From assembly GCA_022497155.1 (NCBI GenBank), contig MU385741.1, forward strand, positions 248,001-312,000: 64,000 bases of DNA. Reading direction: 5' to 3'. Shown piece by piece: positions 12,106 through 22,770 of the stretch; within the stretch, counting starts at the first letter, position 1; every line of letters begins with the position of its first letter. Below the pieces are notes generated by a model. That model saw nothing but the letters and a program-made list of their open reading frames with translations. It had not been told where the DNA came from and searched no databases. The position numbers and the translations under genes were made by a program. The stretch is from Whalleya microplaca. Its lineage: Eukaryota > Ascomycota > Sordariomycetes > Xylariales > Xylariaceae.

Positions 12106-14934
12106 TTACATGAACGCTTGCGAATAGTCAGTTTTTACAGATCTCCAACAGCGCGTGATTAGGGAGGAGACAGAACTTACCCGCACAATACGCCTGGTAC
12201 CACGTCAAGGAGGCGCCGCCGTCGAGCCAGGAGGGGTCGAAGTTCTTGGTCGTGAAGAACTCCCAGGCGGTCTTGGGGTCGACGGTGGCCAGGTTGCCGT
12301 AGAGGATGCCCTTCCAGCCGCCCTCGATCTTGTCCGCGCGCCCCTTGTCGAAGTACGCCGCCCACTCCTGCTTCACGAAGTTGGCGGGCCGGGTCAGCTT
12401 CGTGCTGGCCAGGAGCGGCAGCATGTGGATGCCCTGGATGTACTCGATGTTCGCGCCGAAGTACGTCGTGTGGTCGCACTTGTTCTCGAACAGGATACCG
12501 GCGACCTTGTTGCCAACGAAGTTCGATGGTTGGACTTTGTTGTCTTCTGTGTAGAGATAGTATTGGTTCAGCGATCGAGCTGTGATTGCTAGCATCAGGT
12601 TTCCTCTATATAGCGTATGCTGTTAGTTTTCTAATATGACACCCTAAAGGCCGTACCACTTACCGGGCTTCCATATTTGCGTCCTTGATGGTCCTTCCCC
12701 ACATCTTGATGGCATACGCATGCATCGCGTCTTCCGAGCTCGATTCTTGATCCTGTGAGCGGGTTAGAAATAGTAAACCTTAGCGTGTCTCCAGTCATGC
12801 TCACCTTTCCATCAAGAGTCTCATACAGACCGTGGGCCCAGCTGTGACCATGGTACCAGTCAAAGTTACGGGAGACTGGGAAAATCTTATCCGCAGGAGA
12901 CGGGTTGGCGATGTCTCTGACTAGAGTGTTCACATAGTCGACATTGGCCTTGGTCAACCATGTTGGGTCGAGATAGCCAATGATAGCCGCGGCAATGATG
13001 AAATAGCCATAATGGAAGTGATGGTCATTGTAGTAAGTGTTGCCGAAGTCTGCACCATTGTTCCCACTCTGGTATGTTGCCGAAGAGACCACGCCGCCCC
13101 AGGCAGCTTTCAACCGTTAGATTCGTTTTTCCGATCCAGACTCTACGAAAAGGGAGAGGACTTACTTTCGTAGTAGAGCGGGTACTGCTGCTTGTTTGCC
13201 GAAAATCGACTGAATGCAGCTTTGAGATTGGCCAGGCCACTTTGAGCCAGCTTCGGATTCTTCAGCAAGTCATTGACCGTGAAGCATAAGCTAGCGAACT
13301 TCGCGAGTGCCTATCCCAAGTGTTAGTGGCTGCTAGTTCGTAACGATCGTTCAAAGCTGTGACCATACCTTTCCGCTGAAGTACATCGAATTTTGATTCG
13401 CCTGCTGATCTACGTTCTGGGACAGCTCCTTCAATGCCACTGGACTGATCGTGTTGATGGCTGAGTTCGACAGCTTGTTCTTTGGGCCGCTGACGGGATC
13501 CCAAGGGGCGAAGCCCATCGATACAGGCATGTTGGGCTCGACCATGGTCCACGAATCAGCCACTACGCCCACGGCCACCCCCTTCGTGGTGGTCTGCAGC
13601 TTGGCGGGGGAAATAGCCTTGTGGGTAGCATCGTCGAAGCTATCAACGTGGTGAGGCAGCGCGTACATCAGCAATTTCACGTCCGAGAAGCCTGCCTTCT
13701 GGAACGTGAACGTGTACGTGCCCTTTGACCCAGACGCAGTCCCGGAGAGGGTGACGCCAACGGGATATGCCCCACTTGCTGCGTCTATCACGGGCTCGGC
13801 ATTGCCTGGGTCTTTGGCAACCTGGACAATGCCATCGAATGGCTTAGCAGCCTGCGCCGCGCCATTGTTGATGACTTTCAAGTCCAGGGTATCACCCTTG
13901 GCGGAATAGGAATACACGTGCCAAACTTTACCGTCTTCCAGATACAGGGTGTACTTGGTCACCCCCGGCTTCGGTCCCTTGGTGGATTTCGTGACCGTCT
14001 TGAAGAACACCCCGGTGTTGATGAGTGGGGTGCCCCCTTTGTAGACGGCAGTCACAAAACCCATCCCCTGCACTAACGGGAATGTAATCAGGGGCTGTGC
14101 TTTGGAATTTGTGTGCAGGTTGACATTGACAGTGTGGGAAGACAGGTTGTCGGTCGTCAAAGCGGTCGTCGAACCAAGTTCCACTGCAGAGAGACACAAG
14201 GACTGGACGCCGACGGGGTTCAAGAAGTACTTCGCGGCACCTGTTTGTGGCGTAACCTGGCCGTACACTCTCTGGCTTGCCTCGATATGTGAGATCGACA
14301 TGCCCCAGCTGGACGTGGCTCCCTGACCCTTCGCCCACGCTACGGAGTATGGATGCACATACGACGGCGCATTCTGGTTGCCAAGGAAGAAGTTGGCGTA
14401 GAACTTGTTCGTGCCTATGGGCGCGGGACCTGCAACCCCTAGTCTAGGTACCGGGTGGTCTTTTCGAACCTGAAAGGATAATGCAGGAGGGGTGGTGGCG
14501 ATTGGCAAGGCGAAGATATCTGACGCCGCGGTGGCTGGAGCCATGACGGGCGTGTTCGGCGGTTTCAGCTCAGGTCCGAGGGGCGTAAGAAGAGCTGTTG
14601 GAATTGAGATTGGGCTAGTAAGTAATGGAATAGATCCTGCTCTGCCACCTGTCTCTAGACGTGTGACAACAGTACCAGTTGTATCTGGCTTTGAACCAGA
14701 TAGCGACGGAAGAATCTGGACTATCCCCGAGGGCCCGGAGCTTGTGATTACTGCGACGGGCTGATATCCTTCTCGGTAAGGATTCTGACTTGTTGAAACG
14801 GGTGAGTGTCCGTCTCGGTAAGAATCTCGTTCGTCAACTGAGCTCGAGCAAGGGGCTTCAGCTTTCGAGGTCCCGACGGGAAATGCCCGGACAGGGTTAA
14901 CCTGAAGTATCGTCAGTACAAAATACAACAACAT
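12106..14934 (-). CDS. Secreted GH81 endo-1,3-beta-glucanase
   Basis: Six exons on minus: 14934-13369, 13310-13166, 13106-12805, 12752-12664, 12605-12181, 12116-12106, giving 845 residues. It hydrolyses 1,3-beta-glucan in fungal cell walls; relatives act in cell separation. The first ATG in frame is at 14934; upstream codons run to a stop without another ATG. It begins with a hydrophobic signal peptide of about 17 residues ending VRA. A Ser/Thr/Pro-rich linker follows to about residue 140, then the GH81 fold (KFYANFFLGNQ, YSVAWAKG). Conserved catalytic-region motifs are NDHHFHYGY (Asp598), RNFDWYHGHSWAHG and DQESSSED (Glu674, Glu678). The last exon is predicted to be 11 bases, joined by a perfect GTAAGT donor. 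If that intron is retained, translation ends at 12128 with a different tail. Confidence 0.9.
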
Positions 14935-16203
14935 AACTATAAAAGGGAATCTGAGGATGGAGGAGGGGAAGGATCTTAAGCGTCTATGCAATATCTGGAA
15001 TTTGTATTCGGAGCTTTCTATTATAGGTTGTGGTCGAGGTCCGAAGATTCGTGGCACGGCGAGTTCAAGTTAAAAGACGTTGGGAACATAGATAATCATA
15101 AGGGCATAGGCATAACGATCGTCAAAATGAGTTAAGATATGATGAGTCTGTATGATCGAGTAGAAAGTGGGAGAGGTCTTTTCAAGTCACTGATGGCATC
15201 GTGGAATATATCCAGCTCAGCTGGAGGCGAAAGAATGCCTCGTGTGCACCAGGTGACCGTCGAGTCATCATTCCGATATCGATACCCACGTGGATAGTTT
15301 CCTTAATGTCCGGTAATGAAGAGAATGGGATGTCTTGAACGGAGAAAAAAAGACCCTTACCTATGAGACGAGTTGAAACTAGCAACAGGCTAGAATAGGC
15401 GTTGGAATGAGAGACAGCTTGCTGCGATACGCTGCGACCGAGCAGCAGTATATGGCTCAAGAAACTATACAAGAAGCAGTTGATAGTGAAGAAATACGAC
15501 TCGAGGATATCGGTTACGAGTCTAGGTCTGTAGGGGTTTAGCGATATGAGGGGAGAAATGGCAAATATAAAGGAACGAAAGTTTGTGTTGGCTTGCGAAG
15601 TTCCGAGATGAAAGCCTAATACCGAGCGATGTCTTGGAACTGCGGCGTTTATGACACCCAATGTGTATCCTCAGGTCGCAATAGCCTGTTATTTCACACT
15701 TGTAGCGAGACTGCCCGATTCTATATTTTCGAAGTAAGTGCTTTCGGCCGAGTATATTAACTTGAGAGGTCACACTACTAATGAAGAAAAGCGAATCTGT
15801 AGAAGGCGTAGAACGGCCGAGGGAAGAATGGGTCGATAGTAGCCGCCCCGCTCTGAGATTTCCCTTGGGTGCCTAGGTAGGTAAAGGTAGGGAGGAACTG
15901 AGGTAACAAGAAACTTCGTGACTCCTTTACAAAGCTGTTGCATGGTGTTCGTTAAAAATGTTTGGAGGCCGCCTAGTCAATCTGACGAGGCAATGAAACA
16001 CAATGAACCAACAAGGCCATAGTCACCCCATTATTGTCCATCGTGGTTGATGCTTGGCTCTAATGTAGAGACTAGCCAGACAGACACACCTTGAGCACGC
16101 ATGTAAGGTCTGCCGAGTATATCATAGTTCTGGTTGATGACTGAGCTATTGGCCTCTTGGCATGAAGTGTTGGCCCTAACCTGACTGTGATATAAAAAAG
16201 CCT
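14935..16203. other. Intergenic, upstream of the glucanase
   Basis: The leader continues in frame with the glucanase to 15057 without an ATG. A 159-codon minus-strand frame at 15182-15661 lacks motifs, domain-like hydrophobic patterning or splice support and is not called. Confidence 0.5.
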
Positions 16204-17040
16204 TCATAGCCCAAGTGCATCGTAGTGACCCTCAACATGTACGTTCCTTTCTTTCGTCTTGGTTGGACGCTCTCGCTTGGCGGATATGTCTCGGGGTCGA
16301 TGCTGTAGAGATTTCTCCTTGACATACCCATTTTCCCTTTCCTTCTTCTTCCTCTTCTCCTCGGCGTCTACATCAGCATTATACTGCCTCTTGCACCGAC
16401 GAACCTCTTTCTCCCCCAAGATCCAAGGTCGGCTCAGGATGCTCGTCCGGAAGTCGCGGATCTTGTCCCAGAACTGAACTTCTTGGTTGGTAGATCTGAC
16501 CTGCTGTAGCTTCTGGATCTTGATTTGTTTCTGCTCTCTGAAGAGTTTCAGGCTGCCTCTGACCTCGACCACCATGCCGACATCGATATCCGAGGCTACT
16601 TCTGGAGCGGTTCCCTTTGTATCGTCTGTACTCGTGGTACTCGTGGCATCTGTAGCTGCAGCTTTGCCTGCACTGTCGTGGCATCCTGCATCGACTGGCT
16701 TCGGGGTGTCTAGGGAGCATTCGATGCACTCGCCGGTGCTATCGTCCACCGTATAGATGCGACGGCCATAATACTCGTCGATCGCGACGACAACTCCAAC
16801 AACTCGGACCCATCGAATGGGGTGGTTCAGCAAGAAGAATACATCGGGGACTATTGCGCACAGTAAGCATCAAGTTACCATCGGAGTTGGTGTATATATG
16901 GACTTGTTTGTACATTCAGGCCCAGGCCGGGATTCCAGGCCGTGGATATCGGTAGCGCGCAACGGACACCATCTGTTTATCGTCGGAGACAGGAAAAAGC
17001 AGTATGCATGATAATATACGAGCGGTCCAGCACTTGTCAT
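16204..17040 (-). CDS. STN1: Telomere-capping OB-fold protein STN1
   Basis: Two exons on minus: 17040-16914 and 16850-16204, giving 257 residues. STN1 is a subunit of the CST complex, which caps telomeres and helps lagging-strand fill-in. The N terminus (YYHAYCFFLSPTINRW, then RATDIHGLESRPG) and the junction leading to DVFFLLNHPIRWVRVVGVVVAIDEY match the OB-fold region of fungal STN1. The OB core continues RIYTVDDSTG and, after a Ser/Thr/Ala/Asp-rich loop, MVVEVRGSLKLFREQKQIKIQ. The C-terminal 90 residues are highly charged (Lys/Arg/Glu), and no winged-helix domain is evident. The donor gtacaa is not consensus, but it is the one that joins both halves in frame; the intron is 63 bases. The neighbouring J-protein gene lies in tandem upstream. 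Confidence 0.85.
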
Positions 17041-17513
17041 GGCATCTTGTATATGCAAAAAATAGAAGAAGGGGATGTTTGCAAGTTTAGAAGCTTGTGT
17101 CTGGGAAACATTGAAGAATACATTGAAAGCAGGTATAATTAGTTGACTGATGAGTCGACGCGACTGACGCGGGGAGCTCCAGCAGGGCCGGTGGAGTACC
17201 TCTTACACCGGTCCGGTGCTTACTTCAGCAACTATGGTGACTTATACCTGTTGTAACAACTTACAGTAAATAATGGCTTTATCGCATATTTGTATAGTCA
17301 GCTGTTCCATTGACGAGCTTAAACTAGAGCAAAGCAAAAGTTGTGTGCTCCTGAGCAGTTAATTAGCAGTTGATATTCATATCTGCTCTAATATACGTTA
17401 TCGTAGAACCATGCCCCAGAGAACCCATCGCGGAACCATCCTGACAATGCCTTGCCCTTGACCATATACGCCATGAAAGAAGACCAATATGATAAATCCA
17501 CAACCTCTAGCCC
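17041..17513. other. Intergenic between STN1 and DNAJC9-like gene
   Basis: About 470 bases with the STN1 promoter and the 3' end of the J-protein gene. A GC-rich patch with a small inverted repeat (ACCGGTCCGGT) lies near 17206-17216. I see no gene. Confidence 0.45.
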
Positions 17514-18469
17514 TCATTTCTTGCCCTTTTTCAGTCTGGCAGCAGCAGCTTGGAAGGCTTCCTCCGATGGCTCTTCTTCCTCAATGTGGCGCTTCTTGCC
17601 TTTCTTGCCCCCTTTGGAGCTTGAAGGTGTGCTATACTTAGCCGCCAGGTTATCCAGGAAACTGCTTCGGCCCTGCTGGTTGCGCTGGATGAGAGCTGCC
17701 AGGTCATCCTCAAACGATCCTTTCTTGCCCTTGCCGCCATTCTTCTTGTTTCCGAATAGCTTGTCGTGCACCCCGAGTTCCTTGGCATACTCCTCCGCCT
17801 CGGCAGCCTCGCCCCGCGCCGCCTTGACCCGGGCGTCCTTGGACTTCTTGGACTCCCTCGCGTACGCTCTAAACGACCGGACTTCCCCGCTAGCAATCGC
17901 GTCGTCGATGATGGCGCGGAACCGGTCGTCGTCTTCCAGGACGCTGCTGAGCATGACCGTCTCGTAGATCCTGTCCATGTCGCCCTTGTACTCCTCGTAC
18001 GCGGCTAGCAGGTCGTCCCTCTCCTCGTCGGAGTTCTTGTATATCCTGGCGAACTTCTCGATCGCGTCGTTGGAGATCGCGTCGCGGAATTGCTCCCGGT
18101 AGAAGTCGGACCAGCTGAAGCCCTCGGAGTCCACGATGGACTCCGAGGTCGAGCCCGTTTCGTCGTAGCGCTTGCGTCGGGCCGGGTCGGACAGTACGGC
18201 GTATGCGAAGGCAATCGACTGGAAGGTCTCGTGCGCCTTTGACTTCTGGTCCTCGGGGACCTTGTCTGCAGACACGGAATATGTCAGAGAGGCCGCATGA
18301 GGATAGCGGGCGGATGCTGCTTCAAAGACTTACCTGGATGGTTCTTCAATGCTAGTTTGCGATATGCTGATTTGATCTGATCCGACGTCGCCGTGCGCTC
18401 CAAGTCAAGAACCTCGTAAGGGTTGATGCTAGGCGGTTCGCCATCGAGCAGATCGTCGGAGCCGTCCAT
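17514..18469 (-). CDS. DNAJC9-like J-domain co-chaperone
   Basis: Two exons on minus: 18469-18334 and 18265-17514, giving 295 residues. The J domain spans about residues 16-85; the essential HPD tripeptide (44-46) is rebuilt exactly across the intron. The rest matches DNAJC9-type proteins: a helical region with DEERDDLLAAYEEYKGDMDRI followed by VLEDDDRFRAIIDDAI. DNAJC9 in animals is an Hsp70 co-chaperone that also binds histone H3-H4; a similar nuclear role here is inference. The C terminus is Lys/Gly-rich (GGKGKKG, SKGGKKGKKRH) with acidic patches, suggesting nuclear localisation. It is transcribed divergently from the deaminase gene, with 321 bases between the two starts. Confidence 0.9.
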
Positions 18470-18790
18470 ATTGATTGATTGGAAGGAGGCTCGATTGGTG
18501 TTGATTTGTGAACACTGTATATGGGCTGATATGGGTTGCTGTAGAAATGCGACAAGGCAGATCGCGTTAAACGCGTTTCTCGTTGCGCGCTGCGTTATCG
18601 ATAAGATTATTGGCCATTACTTCCATATATGCCATGGCGGGGTAATGCGGGGTATCACACCACGTTACCCCCATTTACGGTTGCACACCTCGACCACGAA
18701 ATCTGAAGGCTATTATTAACTTACTCCATAACTACTTAGGTATTATATCTAATCTGGGAGTTTCGCCAGAGTACACTGAGATACCAAGCA
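18470..18790. promoter_or_regulatory. Shared divergent promoter, J protein / deaminase
   Basis: 321 bases lie between two divergent ATGs, so this region must serve both genes. It contains a GCCATGGCGGGGTAATGCGGGGTATC patch (18631-18656) with two GCGGGGTA copies. No specific factor site can be assigned. Confidence 0.4.
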
Positions 18791-19321
18791 ATGACGGAAA
18801 GCGCTCCTCTAAATACTCAAAATATAGAAGCGGGTGACCATGAGGCCTACATGAGACTTGCTCTGTCCTTAGCGACCAAGTCCCCTCCGAAACCTACAAA
18901 CTACCGAGTCGGAGCGGTGGTGGTAGACGCAGCCACAAACGCGATATTGGCCACCGGCTACACACTGGAGCTCCCGGGCAACACCCACGCAGAGCAATGC
19001 TGTTTTGAGAAACTGGCCAAGAAGTACGCCGTGGCGGCGAACCATCTGAGCGAGGCGCTCCCCGATGGTGTTCTTCTATATACGACGGTAGAGCCGTGCT
19101 CTGAAAGACTGAGCGGAAACCTGCCCTGCGTGGACAGGATATTGGCCATAGGGAAGCGGATAAAGACAGTCTATGTCGGCGTTCAGGAGCCGGAGAAGTT
19201 CGTCAGCCAGAATTCCGGAAAGCAGAAGTTGAAAGAGGCTGGCATTGAGTTCGTCCATGTTGGTGGACTCGAGAAAGAGATACTCGAAGTCGCGACCGCT
19301 GGCCACGAAAAGGGCTCGTGA
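18791..19321 (+). CDS. Small zinc deaminase, RIB2 DRAP-deaminase type
   Basis: Single exon, 176 residues, with ATG preceded by CAAGCA. It belongs to the cytidine/deoxycytidylate deaminase fold. The zinc ligands are His66 of the HAE motif with catalytic Glu68, then Cys103 (VEPC) and Cys113. The two Cys are nine residues apart in the form PCSERLSGNLPC, longer than the usual PCxxC. To my knowledge the HAExC, PCS-RLSG form resembles the deaminase domain of yeast RIB2, which acts in riboflavin synthesis. If so, it would deaminate the ribitylamino-pyrimidine phosphate intermediate, but here the deaminase stands alone with no pseudouridine synthase domain. The alternative is a general nucleotide deaminase. 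Confidence 0.8.
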   Translation: MTESAPLNTQNIEAGDHEAYMRLALSLATKSPPKPTNYRVGAVVVDAATNAILATGYTLELPGNTHAEQCCFEKLAKKYAVAANHLSEALPDGVLLYTTVEPCSERLSGNLPCVDRILAIGKRIKTVYVGVQEPEKFVSQNSGKQKLKEAGIEFVHVGGLEKEILEVATAGHEKGS

Positions 19322-19767
19322 ATACGAGATATAGGATATATGAGTTCTAATGTGTTTGGCTTTATGAGTTGTCTTTTTTCTAGATGCATATACCTTGTTT
19401 TACATTTTATGAGTAAGTGGTTCGCTACATTGTACATTATGTTTGGAAGGTCGGTAGCGGGTGGGTTCTGGACGTCCAACTGTGACGGAATCTTAGAGAT
19501 GGTATACTTCTGTAAAGAAAGTAGGTTTGTTGGTGCTCTATAGGTACCAACAGCCATACTATAACAGCTTTCATCTGAAATAATCAATCAAGTATTTCAC
19601 CATCGAAGTGGAACTCCCAATAACGGAATCTTGGGTTGTAGCTTGTGTATATACTAGAGGATGCATCCTCCGTTCTGGTCCGCTTATCGAGACGGCTAAT
19701 CACCGGCTCTACACAGCCGTCACACTTATTTTATAACAAACGGCTTTGTCTTCCAACAATAAGCCCT
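19322..19767. other. Intergenic between deaminase and tRNA
   Basis: This is the 3' flank of the deaminase gene, AT-rich near the end of the transcript. I see no coding feature. Confidence 0.45.
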
Positions 19768-19840
19768 GCCGGGCTAGCTCAATCGGTAGAGCGTGAGACT
19801 CTTAATCTCAAGGTTGCGGGTTCGACCCCCGCGTTCGGCT
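19768..19840 (+). tRNA. tRNA-Lys (anticodon CTT)
   Basis: A 73-base cloverleaf folds by eye. The acceptor stem GCCGGGC pairs with GTTCGGC including two G-T pairs. The D arm is GCTC...GAGC, the anticodon stem TGAGA/TCTCA surrounds loop CTCTTAA with CTT at the anticodon, and the T arm is GCGGG-TTCGACC-CCCGC. Internal A and B boxes (TAGCTCAATCGG, GGTTCGACCCC) are intact. There is no intron. Confidence 0.95.
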
Positions 19841-19880
19841 CAAATCCTGACGCCCCCAGTTAACTGGGATTGCAACCAAA

Positions 19881-19886
19881 TTTTTT
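19881..19886 (+). terminator. Pol III terminator of tRNA-Lys
   Basis: A run of six T lies 40 bases after the tRNA 3' end; a second T run follows within 25 bases. Oligo-T is the RNA polymerase III stop signal. Confidence 0.6.
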
Positions 19887-22770
19887 CGACTTTTATTCTT
19901 TTTAACTACAACCATCATCAATTGTATTTAATTTGATTGTAACAATAACACTTACCTCTCTACTTGTTTTGGTAGACAAGAAACGGATACAGACCCAACT
20001 CATAGTAGTTAGCTTGCTTATGAAGAGCATGTCTGACTCTGTTTCTCTCATGGCGAAACTCTCACTCCATGTCTCTAACGAGGTACTTGGTGACTTCGAC
20101 TAATTGGGGGGCTGGGCCTACTCCAAGTGACGGTGGCGTTGTGTAGATTACTGGAAAGTCAATGACAACCCGATCGGTTGCTCTGATGCCTGGCCTTATG
20201 GTTTACCTTGGTCTGCAGCTTTGACTGGAAGACAGTATCATTCGTGTTTTCACCAAGTCATAAATAAATGTCATAGTGAGCCTCTTCCTAGGCAATGTAG
20301 GTAGTCAAGTTGTAAATGCTATCTTGTTCGATACCGCCAGCCATAGGGGTAGATAACCTCACGGGATCGGCCCGAGCCGTTTCTGTCTCATCGTTGATGG
20401 AGAAAAAGATCTTGATAGTCGGATGTGGTAGGTGAGACAGTCGATCTATAACTTGATGATATTATGTAGCCGGACGATGGCAATGTTTCCAACAGCTTTA
20501 GGTAGTCAAAATTAATCCTAATGCAAGGAGTCTGATTTGCAATCAAGGATACAAAGTTTTAAGACAGCTTGCTTATATTCAAAGTACGACGGTGGTCAAC
20601 TTCGTGTAGGAAACTCCTAGTATCTGCAAGGCACGGCTCTTCTGTGCTACCACTACTGAAATAAGATGTGATGATGCTGACGTGCAGCTAGGGTTGCGCC
20701 ACAGCTATCAAATTGTTGCAAATTGTGCCTACTGTGTAATATATGCTCAATATGTTTGCATGTCTTGAAATCCTTTCTGGACGGCATGCTGTAATAAGGC
20801 ATGATGGAACAATGGATGGAGGATTGTTAGATAGTGCATCTTCAACAAATAGGCAGCAAGACTTACTACATATTGGCATCGGGAAGAGGCATACCTGACC
20901 CTGTACACACAAGCAGATGTCCAACAAATACCGACATATCACTTTTTTCAAATGGTAACACGACATTGCAACAAGCTGATGGTGATCTTGATTGCTGAAC
21001 GATTTTACATTAGCTGACCATGCACCCCTGGATGACTTGATGTAACGTACTGAACAGAAGACATGCGGGGACGGTCCCGGAGACCAGGCGCTCTGATTGA
21101 TCCTTGAATCATCATATCGTAAGTATCCCTGTCTAAAAAAAGCAGCAAGAGTGAAAAGTGCACTTGTGAATTATTACATACTACATAGTACTGCGTCTGC
21201 ACATAGCGGTGTGACCTCGTTTGTGTACGGGCTGCAAGAGCTACCAGGATATCGATTCATAAAAGCCTCAACTGTCCATTTACTGTCTTTGGCCAATTGT
21301 AGCTGATATCTGCCTCTGATCAACATATGTCGTACGGCCACAGTTGTAGTACTACGTAGTGTATCAAACGTACGTACAGCGTAGAGGGTGAACACCAGGG
21401 CAAAGAGCAAGGGTGCCTGTCCTGGAGCCATGTGCACCAACTGCAATGCGCCTAAAAGCCGCATCAAGCCAGATACGGCTAGAAACGCTATCCCGGGCTG
21501 CCGGGATATGCGGGATATGCACTAATGTACGTACTACGTAGTAGAGATCCTCGATAGGCGATAGCGGCAGGGCTGATTGACCACACACCGCTCACCACAA
21601 AAGAAAAATACGAATTGTGAACAGCCCTAGTTGCCAATTATGTTGTTGGGAGTGGTGCAAGCTCAAAGGCGTTGTATAATTGGTAAAAGTGGCATGACTA
21701 CATTATGTATTTAGGAATAAAGTGTATATAACGGGTGATTTCATGCCCAAGTGGACCTAGATTCTTCAGCCCTTCTCTCCCAAATCTCTAACCTAGGATA
21801 GTGTCTAGGGAACTTTAGCTTGTTGACAAGACTCCATTTTGTCTTATCCTGTGTTCCTTGTGCTACTACAGCTATCAACGTTCTCTGGGTCTGTTTGATG
21901 CTCTGGTATTCTTAGCAACAACAACCCGGCAGACACCAGCCAAGATATCTTCCCCGACTCATCCACTTTCTGCCGCTTTCAGGGCAGTCTACATTGCAAC
22001 AAATATCATCTCTATAAGTCATCTTCACATAACACTTTCCGTATTACTAGATATACAGAGGTATTTACAGCTTGTTTGCTCGGCGCATTTCACACCCTCC
22101 CGTCGTTCAGCGAAATCTGATCGAATTATCAACTAACCATCTGCATGAGGTATCAAGCATGCTGCTGGCCGGCTAGACCAACACTTGCCATCAAGCAATC
22201 TTAGATCTCCTGCATCGTTGCTACTCCTTTCTGATTTCAACGGCAAACTATCCCGTTCTGCAACAGTGAGACTACCCGAGACCTTTTCATACAAGCAAGC
22301 TGAGCGTTTGCATACAAGACTTTCCCGGGTACATCCAGCACGGAATCAATATATATCTAGCCAGATAGGGATTTAATCATCTTACCTCTTTACCTCTACC
22401 TGCTCACTGCCGCGTCTAAATCGGGCGGTCTTGCCTAATATTCATACGTATCATTACTTATTGGATGATACTCCCCGTCCGCATCCATGACATTCCGAGT
22501 CCCACCTACCTCGACCTAATCTTTGTGCTACAGGTCTGTTCCACCGTGATCTATCATATCGTCTGAAGACTCTAACTAGGAAGAGAAGCAGCGTTACACC
22601 TCTGCTCAGAAATTTCCGGTACCAGCTACCTCTTTCACCAACTACATTCTTGTTACCAATCTCTCATAAGTTATACTTAAGACGATCTCTCATAACTAAA
22701 CCATATTATCAATCATCAATCGGCTCCCATCTATTGTTAGAACTTGCTACTTGGGCCAAGTCTCTAGACC
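19887..22770. other. Large intergenic region and Argonaute leader
   Basis: About 2.9 kb with no convincing gene. Clustered TACGTA-type palindromes occur at 21343-21375 and 21525-21545. From about 21750 to 22770 the plus strand becomes pyrimidine-rich with many CTACC/TCTCC words, consistent with a long 5' leader of the Argonaute gene, which may carry introns. Confidence 0.45.

Noticed and set aside
14935..15057. N-terminal extension of the glucanase beginning at a GTG codon
   Set aside because: Nuclear fungal genes rarely start at GTG, a stop precedes it, and starting at the ATG at 14934 gives a clean signal peptide.
15182..15661. 159-codon minus-strand frame upstream of the glucanase
   Set aside because: No domain, no clear start context and no splice partner. 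It lies where the glucanase promoter and leader are expected.
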